In this document: positions 13,807 through 20,983 of the stretch, piece after piece
Layout: each line of letters begins with the position of its first letter
How positions within the stretch are numbered: position 1 is the first letter of the stretch
Virus record (IMG/VR): IMGVR_UViG_3300035458_000048
Coordinates: 1-27,446 of that record
Origin: a virus
Strand: one strand, 5' to 3'
DNA length: 27,446 nucleotides
Made by a program: the position numbers and the translations under genes
Notes under the pieces: generated by a model
Database searches by the model: none
Told to the model about the DNA's origin: nothing
Seen by the model: the letters and a program-made list of their open reading frames with translations, nothing else

Positions 13807-14070
13807 ATGAAAAACGAAATAAGAATTGAATTCTCAATAGGACCAAGAGAAGAAGATCAGGAGATAGTAGGATCATATCATTTTATAACTGAAAAAAGTG
13901 ATGAAGCTTTTATAGTAAATGCATTAAAGAAATCTATATCAAAACTTGAAATAACCAAGGAACAATTTATAGTAGGACTCTTTGATGTATTTATTAATAA
14001 CATCAAATCATATGAAGTTGGTTTATTTGGTATTGGGAAAATGATCAAATCGGAAATAAGAAAATTATGA
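13807..14070 (+). CDS. Small protein of unknown function
   Basis: The ATG at 13807 is used; a TTG six bases earlier overlaps the previous stop and is less likely. The 87 residues begin with a strand (NEIRIEFSIGPREEDQEIVG) and continue as helices (AFIVNALKKSISKLEITKEQ, FIVGLFDVFINNIKSYEVG). The end overlaps the DnaA-like gene by ATGA, so the two are probably translated together. Confidence 0.55.
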   Translation: MKNEIRIEFSIGPREEDQEIVGSYHFITEKSDEAFIVNALKKSISKLEITKEQFIVGLFDVFINNIKSYEVGLFGIGKMIKSEIRKL

Positions 14071-14504
14071 TTGAAAAAATAGAAGCTATCATATGTGCAG
14101 GAGAAGACATATTACCAAGTATGTTACATACTCCTGCACGTGATGGTGTCTTAAATACTACCAGGCAAATGATAATGTGGTTTGCTAAAAATGAAACAAG
14201 TATGTCATTATCTGAAATAGCTAATTACTTTGGAAGAACCAATCATGCAACTGCACTAAGTAATATACGTAAGATAAATGATAGAATAGATACCGAACCA
14301 TCATTCTTAATAAAGATTAATAGATATCAGAATAAAATAAACGCTAGTAAACATATCTTTGCAAGAATAGATGCAGTAACATTATTAATAGGTAATCTTT
14401 ATTCAGATGTATCATTAATTGAAAATAGGATTACTGAATTAAAATCAGCACTACAATCATTAAACAATGAAATTAGTGAATTATATAATAAACGAGATAG
14501 ATAA
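14067..14504 (+). CDS. DnaA domain-IV-like DNA-binding protein
   Basis: In this 145-residue protein residues about 28-72 match the DnaA C-terminal DNA-binding domain: LNTTRQMIMWFAKNETSMSL, SEIANYFGR and TNHATALSNIRKIND. The family signature is R-x-x-x-M-x-L…TSxSLxxIGxxFGxRDHSTVxxAxxKI; here RTNHAT (57-62) stands for RDHST. The AAA+ initiator part of DnaA is missing. Instead a C-terminal coiled coil follows (LIENRITELKSALQSLNNEI, SELYNKRDR). It may bind DnaA-box-like sites to recruit or block the initiator at the host or phage origin, or simply act as a regulator. The ATG overlaps the previous stop. Confidence 0.7.
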   Translation: MIEKIEAIICAGEDILPSMLHTPARDGVLNTTRQMIMWFAKNETSMSLSEIANYFGRTNHATALSNIRKINDRIDTEPSFLIKINRYQNKINASKHIFARIDAVTLLIGNLYSDVSLIENRITELKSALQSLNNEISELYNKRDR

Positions 14505-14601
14505 TGATTATCCATTTATATGTTGGGCAATAGGCGTATTACTCATCACACTCCTTTTCCTGCCATTAATACTGATTATGATTTTGATGCCTCCTTTTTA
14601 A
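14467..14601 (+). CDS. 44-residue membrane peptide overlapping the DnaA-like gene
   Basis: In the +1 frame relative to the DnaA-like gene, an ATG at 14467 gives MKLVNYIINEIDNDYPFICW followed by a strong membrane helix (AIGVLLITLLFLPLILIMIL) and MPPF. The helix lies after the DnaA-like stop, in sequence with no other explanation, which supports a real coding role. The 38-base overlap is longer than usual here, so the start is uncertain. Confidence 0.5.
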   Translation: MKLVNYIINEIDNDYPFICWAIGVLLITLLFLPLILIMILMPPF

Positions 14602-14635
14602 TTTTGAAACAGATTAAACATAAAGAATCGAATAC

Positions 14636-14890
14636 ATGAAAACAGAACAAGAAATAATCGAGTTCATAAATAAATTCAGTGATACACCTAAGGGATTTGG
14701 TTTCATTCCTCAATTAGCAAAAATGATGGATATTTCTAAAGGAAAGGGATGGCTTATTGAATTAAAAGAACCGTTAACTAAATTAGGATATGAAATTATT
14801 GAAGTAGAGGTATCATCAGGATTACCGGATAGTACAGAATATTGGTGGAATTACTCAGAACCAACTAAATATAAAATTGTAAAAATATAA
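14636..14890 (+). CDS. Small protein of unknown function
   Basis: This gene encodes 84 residues: KTEQEIIEFINKFSDTPKGF then FIPQLAKMMDISKGKGW, an amphipathic helical part, followed by KLGYEIIEVEVSSGLPDSTE and WWNYSEPTKYKIVKI. The PQLAKMMDISKGKGW segment could be a small DNA-binding helix, but no family is recognised. Start is supported by the AT-rich leader. Confidence 0.55.
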   Translation: MKTEQEIIEFINKFSDTPKGFGFIPQLAKMMDISKGKGWLIELKEPLTKLGYEIIEVEVSSGLPDSTEYWWNYSEPTKYKIVKI

Positions 14891-14896
14891 CACACA

Positions 14897-15070
14897 ATGA
14901 AAACACTATTTGAAAAGACAGAAAAGAAATTTATCTGTTACGAAATATGGAGACCGAATATTCCTGATAATGGATGTACAACACAATGTAAAGAATGTAA
15001 GGATAGACAGAGATATGAAGAACAGGTCGCAGAGTCAGTTTCAGACGTAGGATATTTTAGCGATAATTAA
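14897..15070 (+). CDS. 57-residue Cys-cluster protein
   Basis: The ATG at 14897, six bases after the previous stop, gives MKTLFEKTEKKFICYEIWRP followed by the cluster GCTTQCKECKDR, with C27, C31 and C34, and an acidic tail. With Cys14 this could bind one metal ion. It starts a run of four similarly small genes with the same spacing, two of them broken. Confidence 0.5.
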   Translation: MKTLFEKTEKKFICYEIWRPNIPDNGCTTQCKECKDRQRYEEQVAESVSDVGYFSDN

Positions 15071-15101
15071 AACAAACGATATAGGAAATATAAAAATTCA
15101 A

Positions 15102-15234
15102 ATGAAAACAATCAAAAAGCAAGGTCCATGCGGAAGTTTTTGTTTTTAAATATTGGCTTGGATCAGGGTGTGAAAACTGTTCTGTTGATGAGAAAGTTAA
15201 AAAGAAAGCAAAGTTACAATATAACTTAAAGTAA
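15102..15234 (+). pseudogene. Small Cys-rich gene broken by a +1 frameshift
   Basis: From the ATG at 15102 the frame reads MKTIKKQGPCGSFCF and stops at TAA. Skipping one T in the T5 run just before this stop continues the frame as KYWLGSGCENCSVDEKVKKK and AKLQYNLK, ending at 15234, one base before the next ATG. The joined product (about 43 residues) has a CxxxC and a CxxC pair and looks like one small zinc-binding protein. A 1-base insertion, a sequencing error in the homopolymer, or programmed frameshifting are the options. Confidence 0.55.
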
Positions 15235-15235
15235 A

Positions 15236-15502
15236 ATGAAAAATAAAGACACAAAACCTATTTTCTATAAAAATGCAGATGAAATGGACAAACCACTTTC
15301 CGTACTAATGGAATAACTGAGGATTGATGTAACTGAAATTAGAGGCAAGTTATCTGATATTAGACATTCATTCGGATGGGAAGATAGAATTGAACATCTC
15401 GAAGGTGGATTTACATGTATGATTGTTGCTATGTATGACACACAAAAAGAATGGAGGGAATCTGAGGAAAGGCGAACTAGGTTACAATCCCCCAAAAGTT
15501 AA
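15236..15502 (+). pseudogene. Small gene interrupted by an in-frame TAA
   Basis: The ATG at 15236 opens MKNKDTKPIFYKNADEMDKP LSVLME, then TAA (15314-15316), then in the same frame LRIDVTEIRGKLSDIRHSFG WEDRIEHLEGGFTCMIVAMY and an Arg/Glu-rich end, stopping at 15500-15502. The helical register runs through the stop, and CAA (Gln) to TAA is a single change. No internal ATG rescues the second half well. Both parts together would make 87 to 88 residues with a coiled-coil body. Confidence 0.5.
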
Positions 15503-15523
15503 GACTAACCAATAAAGAAGAAT

Positions 15524-15703
15524 ATGACAAAGAAAGAAAAATATTTAAGAGAAATACTTCATGATATAATCGAAATGAAAGACCGAGAGATTGAAGAGTG
15601 GAAAACTCGTTATGCACTTAAAGGAACAGGATGGTCTTTATTAAAAGATAATCCCAGAGCAGGTGAAGTTTATGCTATTCATCCTGAATATTTTACCTAT
15701 TAA
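15524..15703 (+). CDS. 59-residue small protein
   Basis: The ATG at 15524 gives a charged helix (KKEKYLREILHDIIEMKDRE, IEEWKTRYALKG) followed by a short folded end (GTGWSLLKDNPRAGEVYAIH, PEYFTY). No family is recognised. Intact, unlike the two genes before it. Confidence 0.55.
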   Translation: MTKKEKYLREILHDIIEMKDREIEEWKTRYALKGTGWSLLKDNPRAGEVYAIHPEYFTY

Positions 15704-15746
15704 AGAGACAATAACTAAAATTAAGAAACTTTAAAATTAAAAAAAA

Positions 15747-16088
15747 ATGTCAAAAACAGAAATCAATGAAGTCGAAATTAACGGCGTACAGTATGTCCGC
15801 AAAGATTTTATTACATCAAAACAGGAGTTTGATGGCGAAATTAAAATTGTGGTCCTTCAGAGAGGATGGGTTTATGTAGGTCGCTTTGAACGTAATGGAA
15901 CTGATTGTAAGCTTCATAATGCCTCATGTATAAGAGTTTGGGGAACTACTAAAGGTTTACAGGAACTGGTAAATGGCATAACTACTTCCACTAAATTGGA
16001 TAAATGTGAGGGAGTAGTTGAGTTTGATTGGCTCACAGTTGTTCATACCATCACCGTAAATAAAACAAAATGGATAGAATTGCTATAA
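15747..16088 (+). CDS. DUF6948-like small phage protein
   Basis: This 113-residue protein starts with INGVQYVRKDFITSKQEFDG, then KIVVLQRGWVYVGRFERNG and CKLHNASCIRVWGTTKGLQE, then LVNGITTSTKLDKCEGVVEF and a last strand VHTITVNKTKWIEL. The order (N-G-V-x-Y, a strand ending in G-x-V-x-x-G-R/Y-x-E/D, N-A-x-x-I-x-x-W-G, L-x-x-L-x-x-x-G) fits my memory of DUF6948, a compact family of unknown function in phages and prophages. It is preceded by an A-rich leader. The next gene, the hexamer-repeat protein, starts inside its last 19 bases. Confidence 0.6.
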   Translation: MSKTEINEVEINGVQYVRKDFITSKQEFDGEIKIVVLQRGWVYVGRFERNGTDCKLHNASCIRVWGTTKGLQELVNGITTSTKLDKCEGVVEFDWLTVVHTITVNKTKWIELL

Positions 16089-16231
16089 ACTTTGAGGATT
16101 CTCAGAATAGCTACGGCAACGGCTACGGCAACGGCGACGGCGACGGCTACGGCGACGGCGACGGCGACGGCTACGGCGACGGCGACGGCTACGGCAACGG
16201 CAACGGCGACGGCAACGGCTACGGCTATTAA
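16070..16231 (+). CDS. 53-residue Gly-Asp/Tyr/Asn repeat protein
   Basis: The ATG at 16070, overlapping the end of the DUF6948-like gene, opens MDRIAINFEDSQNS followed by 19 dipeptides X-G, with X being Tyr, Asn or Asp, and a final Tyr. The frame closes with TAA at 16229-16231, 12 bases before the next gene. Similar short proteins with a MxxIxINFExSQ-like start and G-D/G-Y/G-S repeats exist, as far as I recall, in gut Bacteroidota and their phages; no function is known to me. The repeat has no predicted fold, resembling low-complexity, possibly metal-binding or phase-separating sequence. Its base composition is far more GC-rich than anything near it. Confidence 0.6.
   Translation: MDRIAINFEDSQNSYGNGYGNGDGDGYGDGDGDGYGDGDGYGNGNGDGNGYGY
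16112..16225 (+). repeat. NACGGC hexamer tandem repeat (19 units)
   Basis: Nineteen consecutive 6-base units, each NACGGC. Only the first base varies (T, A or G, never C); the other five bases are invariant in all units. The tract is about two thirds GC in an otherwise very AT-rich genome. Longer-order duplication is visible, as blocks such as GAC-GGC-GAC-GGC-TAC-GGC recur. Confidence 0.95.
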
Positions 16232-16243
16232 TATTATTACGAT

Positions 16244-16585
16244 ATGAAAACATTCCTCATTTTCTCTCTTCTCTTTTGTCTAGCCTGTACTAAGCATGAA
16301 GAGAACTTTGCAGTGACACAGATAGTCAACCTGCAAACACGTAATCAGATCGGTATTGATTGCCCTGGTAAGGTCATAACACTTGATCTGGCCTATGACA
16401 ATATGAATTATGATGAAATCCATGCACTTGTTAAAGAATTGACTTATTCAGTCTGGATTGCACCTAATGACACGGCATGGGTACTTAAAGATTATAAAAA
16501 GTTACCGGATATGTATTTTGTCTATTCTGATTCAATACGCATGACAAGCAAGGTGAAAAGCTATGAACCTTATTACTGTCCTTAA
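16244..16585 (+). CDS. Small lipoprotein
   Basis: This 113-residue protein has a signal peptide MKTFLIFSLLFCLAC; Cys15 after L-A is the probable lipidation site, although the -3 position is Cys rather than the usual Leu. The mature part has beta-like strands and two further Cys residues (IDCPGKV, YYCP), which could form a disulfide. No family is recognised. It follows the repeat protein by 12 bases. Confidence 0.6.
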   Translation: MKTFLIFSLLFCLACTKHEENFAVTQIVNLQTRNQIGIDCPGKVITLDLAYDNMNYDEIHALVKELTYSVWIAPNDTAWVLKDYKKLPDMYFVYSDSIRMTSKVKSYEPYYCP

Positions 16586-16599
16586 ATAATAATAAAGTT

Positions 16600-16782
16600 A
16601 TGATTGAAATTACATTAAAAATAACAGATCAATTTTCAAAAGAACTTGATACTCTTGTAAAAGATTTTGGTGAATTAGGTATTAAAACTACCAGAGAAGA
16701 TCTAGCTATTAAATTTATGATGGTAGGCAATCTGAATGAATTAAGAGAAAGAGGTAAACGTAATTATGCAGTAGAAGAATAA
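16600..16782 (+). CDS. 60-residue helical protein
   Basis: The start is a short strand (MIEITLKITD) followed by helices (QFSKELDTLVKDFGELGIKT and REDLAIKFMMVGNLNELRER). The strand-helix-helix order resembles a ribbon-helix-helix DNA-binding protein, but this is too short a match to assert. Three bases separate it from the HNH-like nuclease gene. Confidence 0.5.
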   Translation: MIEITLKITDQFSKELDTLVKDFGELGIKTTREDLAIKFMMVGNLNELRERGKRNYAVEE

Positions 16783-16785
16783 AAT

Positions 16786-17295
16786 ATGCCGAAGTATTGT
16801 ACAAACCACAGCAATAGGAGAGTATTCTCACATGGATTATGTATATCATGTTATAAAAGAGATATACTATATCCTAAGTATAAACTTAAAGAAAAGAAGA
16901 CATATGCAATAAAATCTTATTCATTAAAAAGAGAAAGACTTAATCTTGTTTATACAATTAAGAAAAAAGATAAATGGGCACAATTAGTAGCTGAAGGTAA
17001 AAATGTCTGTTACTTTACCAATGTTAAATTAGATCCGGAGATACTTCCAGACTTTCATCATAGCATCGGAAAAGATGGAGATCTATTAACAGATATGGAT
17101 TATGCCTTTCCTGCCACTTTTAAAGCCCATAGACAATACCATGATCTTAAGTATGGTTTTGATGATCTGGAGAAAGTAAGCTGGTATAAAGACTTCCTAT
17201 TGCGTCTACAGAAGAATAATCCTTTATTGTACGAAAAGGAGATGTATAGAATTCGTAAAGCAAATACAAAAGTAAATAGATGGCAAAGTATGTAA
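16786..17295 (+). CDS. HNH-like nuclease or recombination endonuclease
   Basis: This 169-residue protein has an N-terminal Cys/His group (YCTNHSNRRVFSHGLCISCY) that fits a zinc finger. The central part, WAQLVAEGKNVCYFTNVKLD, leads to DFHHSIGKDGDLLTDMDYAF and KAHRQYHDLKYGFDD, the H-H…G-x-D-G-x-L-L…H-x-x-x-H arrangement of HNH-type nucleases used by Bacteroidota phages in the slot of NinG-like enzymes. The C-terminus is a helical tail. It is placed directly before dnaB, overlapping it by 16 bases, so it belongs to the replication unit. Resolution of branched replication or recombination intermediates is a plausible job, inferred from context. Confidence 0.6.
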   Translation: MPKYCTNHSNRRVFSHGLCISCYKRDILYPKYKLKEKKTYAIKSYSLKRERLNLVYTIKKKDKWAQLVAEGKNVCYFTNVKLDPEILPDFHHSIGKDGDLLTDMDYAFPATFKAHRQYHDLKYGFDDLEKVSWYKDFLLRLQKNNPLLYEKEMYRIRKANTKVNRWQSM

Positions 17296-19082
17296 AGAAG
17301 ACAAATGAAAGAATAGTAATATCAGGATCAATGGGTAAAGTGCCTCCCCAGGCATCAGATATCGAAGAAGCAGTTTTAGGTACGATCCTTCAGGATTATC
17401 ATTACATAGCTAAATTTCCTTACTTTAAGCCCTGCGTATTCTATAAAGAAACAAATCAGATAATATATCAGGCAATGGTTGAAATGTATGATAAAGACAT
17501 TAAACCAGATCTTGTTACATTAACTGATTATCTAAGGACTAATCATAATCTTGAAACAGTAGGAGGTCCATTATATCTTACCAAGTTATGTGATAAATCT
17601 CTTCCATATATCGATACCCATGTAAAGATACTTATGGATAAATATTTCTATAGGGAATTGATTCGATTCTCATATATGACAGAGAATGATGCATTCGAAG
17701 GAATAAAAGATCCTGTAGATATAATGGATGAATTACAGAATCAGTTAATGGAGATGACTGAATTCGATGGTGACGTACAAAATAACTTTCATAAATCATT
17801 AGAGAAAACATTAATAGATATTGATAAAGCATCAGAAGGAGAAGGTATAACAACATTACATTGTGGATTCCCACTATTAGATAAAAGATTTACATTTAGA
17901 ATACCATATGTATGTATAATAGCTGGACCGGAAGGATCAGGGAAAAGCAAGTTCACAGTAGCATTAATAAGAGGTATGCTGGATAATGAACCGGAATTGG
18001 CAGTACAATGGTTTTCATTTGAAGATGGAAGAGAGATGATAATAAGATCATTCTTATCTATGGATGTAAAGAAAACAACCAAGGAACTTCAGTCTATTAA
18101 CTATAAGATGACTGATAGTGATAAGAAAGAAGTAAGAGAACATGCTAAGAAATATAAAAACTATAATATCGAATTCTATGATAAAGCAACATCTATAAGC
18201 AATATAGTATCAAGAGCAAAACGATTCAGTGATAAGAATAAAGAAAAGAAAAGGATAGTAATCATTGATAACCTGGGATTAATCGATTGTGATAAGACTG
18301 GTATTGACAGGGATGATTTCATTGCTGCCAAGATAAAAAGTATCGCAGACATGAATAATACATCAATAATACTCATTCATCATTTTACAAAAGAAATATC
18401 CCGTAAAGCAAATATTGAAGATGGTTATCGACCAAGAAAAGAATATCTTAAAGGATCAACAAGGATCCTTGATTATGTCCAACAGGCATTATTTGTCAAT
18501 CTTATACGTAAGTATCCGGACCTGTTAGCTGAAGAGAAACATCCTTCATTAGATTTCTTAGGTACTGCAGAAATAGAATTCACTGAAGTAAACTTTGATA
18601 AGTATCTATGGAGTATAAATAGCCAAAGAGATAAGGAAACGGAATCAGTTACTGATCTTAAAAGTGAGACATTTGCAAAACTTGCTACATTAGTATTAGG
18701 CAAGTATAAGTTTGCCAATGGAGATATCATTAAGTTCTCTGATATAATACAGAAATATTCAGAATACTCAGGATATGTAGATACACGTAATAAAGGAAGA
18801 GAAGACAAGTATAAGTCTAAGAAAGCATCTATCTATACATTTATTGTAAGGAAGATGTATAATGAAAGCTATATAAGTAGTGATTTATCACCAAGAAGCA
18901 GATATCTATATGGAAAAAATAAGAACCTAAGATATCATTTAGATGATCTATTTATAGTAGAGAGTGTCAAGAATCGTGACGATGATAATCTTAATGATAA
19001 TGCAATATTCAGATTTATAGTTGATCTCGGTTATAACCTATTTAATGAAATAAATGATGATGGAAAATTTGAAGAAAAATAA
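17280..19082 (+). CDS. dnaB: Replicative DNA helicase, DnaB family
   Basis: This 600-residue protein has the DnaB N-terminal domain at about 22-110 (PPQASDIEEAVLGTILQDYH, then LRTNHNLETVGGPLYLTKL). The RecA-like domain contains Walker A GPEGSGKS (216-223), the acidic WFSFEDG strand (244-250), and Walker B RIVIIDNLGLID (325-336). IILIHHFTKE follows (363-372, the DnaB H3-like strand), then KGSTRILDYVQQALFV (391-406). A C-terminal extension of over 100 residues (from about 480) includes a probable winged-helix segment (KYKSKKASIYTFIVRKMYNE) not found in bacterial DnaB. It unwinds the fork as a hexamer. It is in an operon with the HNH-like nuclease upstream and the ATPase downstream. No separate primase lies in the window. 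Confidence 0.92.
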   Translation: MAKYVKKTNERIVISGSMGKVPPQASDIEEAVLGTILQDYHYIAKFPYFKPCVFYKETNQIIYQAMVEMYDKDIKPDLVTLTDYLRTNHNLETVGGPLYLTKLCDKSLPYIDTHVKILMDKYFYRELIRFSYMTENDAFEGIKDPVDIMDELQNQLMEMTEFDGDVQNNFHKSLEKTLIDIDKASEGEGITTLHCGFPLLDKRFTFRIPYVCIIAGPEGSGKSKFTVALIRGMLDNEPELAVQWFSFEDGREMIIRSFLSMDVKKTTKELQSINYKMTDSDKKEVREHAKKYKNYNIEFYDKATSISNIVSRAKRFSDKNKEKKRIVIIDNLGLIDCDKTGIDRDDFIAAKIKSIADMNNTSIILIHHFTKEISRKANIEDGYRPRKEYLKGSTRILDYVQQALFVNLIRKYPDLLAEEKHPSLDFLGTAEIEFTEVNFDKYLWSINSQRDKETESVTDLKSETFAKLATLVLGKYKFANGDIIKFSDIIQKYSEYSGYVDTRNKGREDKYKSKKASIYTFIVRKMYNESYISSDLSPRSRYLYGKNKNLRYHLDDLFIVESVKNRDDDNLNDNAIFRFIVDLGYNLFNEINDDGKFEEK

Positions 19083-19088
19083 TATGTT

Positions 19089-19271
19089 ATGGGACGGGTA
19101 AAAGAATTACTGATTGATCTTCATAATCAGAATCCAGAAATAGATGATTATGATTATCTATATAATGAATGGCTAAAACAATTTGAACCAGATAAAAAAA
19201 GTATTAAAATTAAAAAATTTAAAGCTGACAAAAATGGCAACAAAAGAAAAAGTATTAATCGACCCTTCTGA
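19089..19271 (+). CDS. 60-residue acidic-basic helical protein
   Basis: This gene lies seven bases after dnaB and starts MGRVKELLIDLHNQNPEIDD YDYLYNEWLKQF. The first two thirds are an acidic helix, the last third is very basic (KKSIKIKKFKADKNGNKRKS). It resembles small phage proteins of the M-x-R-x-K-E-L-L type. It overlaps the ATPase start by 38 bases. Confidence 0.55.
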   Translation: MGRVKELLIDLHNQNPEIDDYDYLYNEWLKQFEPDKKSIKIKKFKADKNGNKRKSINRPF

Positions 19272-20736
19272 ACAGGAAATTAAATTAACATTTCATAATT
19301 ATAAGCTTCTTAAGCATGAAGAGTTTAATCTTCAGGGATCTCATATCTACTTTGTAAAAGGACCGAATGAGACCGGTAAGAGTAGTATCTTATTTGCTCT
19401 TAGAGCTGCAATGGAAATAAAAGATGACACACATCAGAAGGTTTCTATTGGTGAATCGGAAGGATTGAATGAATTCTCTATACCAGGTCCCGATGGTAGG
19501 ATGTATAACGTAGTATATGAGTTTACCGATGCTACTACCAAGTTTGTAATATTTGATGAAGATGGTAATAAGATATCAAAGATTACAGAGATGCGTAATA
19601 TTTTCAAATATAATCATGTTGATGCCACTTCATTTATTGCATGGAGTAATACAGCTGAAGGTAGAAGGAAACAGAAAGATTATATTCTTCAGTTATTACC
19701 AAGTGGATCATATATTAAGTTTAAAGATCTGGAACAGGAAGAAGATAGACAATTCAAATTAAGGACTCAGAAGAATAAAGATCTTGAAAGTGCTACTCAG
19801 TTACAGAATGAATTTATATTAACTGAAGAAGAGAAAGTAATACAGAGGAATCTTGAGCCGGCTCAGAAACAATTAAAGTTAAGAGAAGAAGAATATAATA
19901 CTGTATTAAATTCTACCAATGAACTTGAATTAGCTGTAGATAAGGTTAAGATATTACAGAATAAGAACTCTGTATTAACTGAAGATATAAATGATATTAA
20001 TAATGAAATAGAAAAACTTCAAAGAAGATTACAAGACAAGACTGATGAACTTAAAAGATCATTGAAACTATTTGAGGAAGTAAATAACTCATATAATATG
20101 TTACTTGAATCTAAATTAGATAATGAATCAAAGAAAGAGAAACTAAGACTTTCAGTAGAGAATGGAAGAGAATATGTAAACAGATCTAAATCACTCAATG
20201 AGAAGCTTGCCAAATTTGCCACTTTTAAAGAGAAATCAGACACTTTGTTTACTGAGTGTGCTGATCTAACACAGGCAATAGAATCTATCAGAGAACAGAA
20301 AGAAAAGATAATTACAGAAGGTAAGTTTCCTGTAGAGAATCTATCCTTTGATCAGGAAGGATATCTTACCATTAATGGATTAAGATTTGATGAACACCAG
20401 ACATGTGAATCAGATACCATACTTATTGTTGCTCAGTTATTATGTAAGATGAATATAAGTCCAATACAGATATTAGGTGATGCATCATTACTTGATTATA
20501 ATAAATTGGATAAATTATATGATATAGCAGAAGCAAATGGTAAGATTATGTTTGTTGATGAGATTGATCGTACTCTTGATAAACTTGTTATTGTAGGATA
20601 TGAAAAGAAAGATAAGACTTCAAAGAAAGCACCAACTACAAAGACAAAGAATATAATTAAAGATATTAAGAAAGAGACAGAGAAGATTAATGAAGATCTG
20701 AAAAAAGATAATGATCCACTTAAACCTTTATTCTAA
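19234..20736 (+). CDS. SbcC/RecF-like coiled-coil ATPase
   Basis: The ATG at 19234 (MATKEKVLIDPSEQEIKL) is preferred to an ATG 51 bases upstream, because the upstream residues only repeat the Lys-rich tail of the overlapping gene in another frame. The protein has 500 residues. The N-terminal ATPase half has LTFHNYKLLKHEEF and Walker A GPNETGKSS (43-51). A long coiled coil spans about 170-370 (NELELAVDKVKILQNKNSVL and many Glu/Lys heptads). The C-terminal half has ENLSFDQEGYLTINGLRF, the signature-like CESDTILIVAQLLCK and a Walker B-like IQILGDASLLD. The Asp is present but not followed by the usual Glu; VDEIDR is nearby. The family handles DNA ends with a nuclease partner; the Cas4/AddB-like nuclease three genes on is a candidate. 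The tail is Lys-rich. Confidence 0.75.
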   Translation: MATKEKVLIDPSEQEIKLTFHNYKLLKHEEFNLQGSHIYFVKGPNETGKSSILFALRAAMEIKDDTHQKVSIGESEGLNEFSIPGPDGRMYNVVYEFTDATTKFVIFDEDGNKISKITEMRNIFKYNHVDATSFIAWSNTAEGRRKQKDYILQLLPSGSYIKFKDLEQEEDRQFKLRTQKNKDLESATQLQNEFILTEEEKVIQRNLEPAQKQLKLREEEYNTVLNSTNELELAVDKVKILQNKNSVLTEDINDINNEIEKLQRRLQDKTDELKRSLKLFEEVNNSYNMLLESKLDNESKKEKLRLSVENGREYVNRSKSLNEKLAKFATFKEKSDTLFTECADLTQAIESIREQKEKIITEGKFPVENLSFDQEGYLTINGLRFDEHQTCESDTILIVAQLLCKMNISPIQILGDASLLDYNKLDKLYDIAEANGKIMFVDEIDRTLDKLVIVGYEKKDKTSKKAPTTKTKNIIKDIKKETEKINEDLKKDNDPLKPLF

Positions 20737-20966
20737 TGAAAGTAGTATTTAATGAATGGAATAGCGGAGAAGGAGTAGAATTACAATTAATTCCTGAAAC
20801 TGTTATAGAAGTTGGACAATTAATAAGATATGCCAATAGTGCTAATTCTGAAAGACCTTCTGTATTTCTAAGTTTTGAGAAAGAAATTAAATGTGATATT
20901 ATATTACGTAAACACAAGAAATCTATTCAATCTTTTTATATTAGTCCTTGGAAAAGAATTAAGTAA
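20736..20966 (+). CDS. Small beta-rich protein
   Basis: Starts with ATG overlapping the ATPase stop (TAATG). The 76 residues are mostly beta-like (KVVFNEWNSGEGVELQLIPE, VFLSFEKEIKCDIILR) with a basic end (KHKKSIQSFYISPWKRIK). No family is recognised. Tight coupling suggests a partner of the ATPase or the OB-fold protein after it. Confidence 0.55.
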   Translation: MKVVFNEWNSGEGVELQLIPETVIEVGQLIRYANSANSERPSVFLSFEKEIKCDIILRKHKKSIQSFYISPWKRIK

Positions 20967-20983
20967 TTTAATAAATAAATAAA

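Noticed and set aside
15057-15495. Leftward open frames opposite the broken small genes
   Set aside because: Their translations look like antisense shadows (Phe, Ser, Tyr-rich) and lack spacing or start context; the rightward frames explain the region better.
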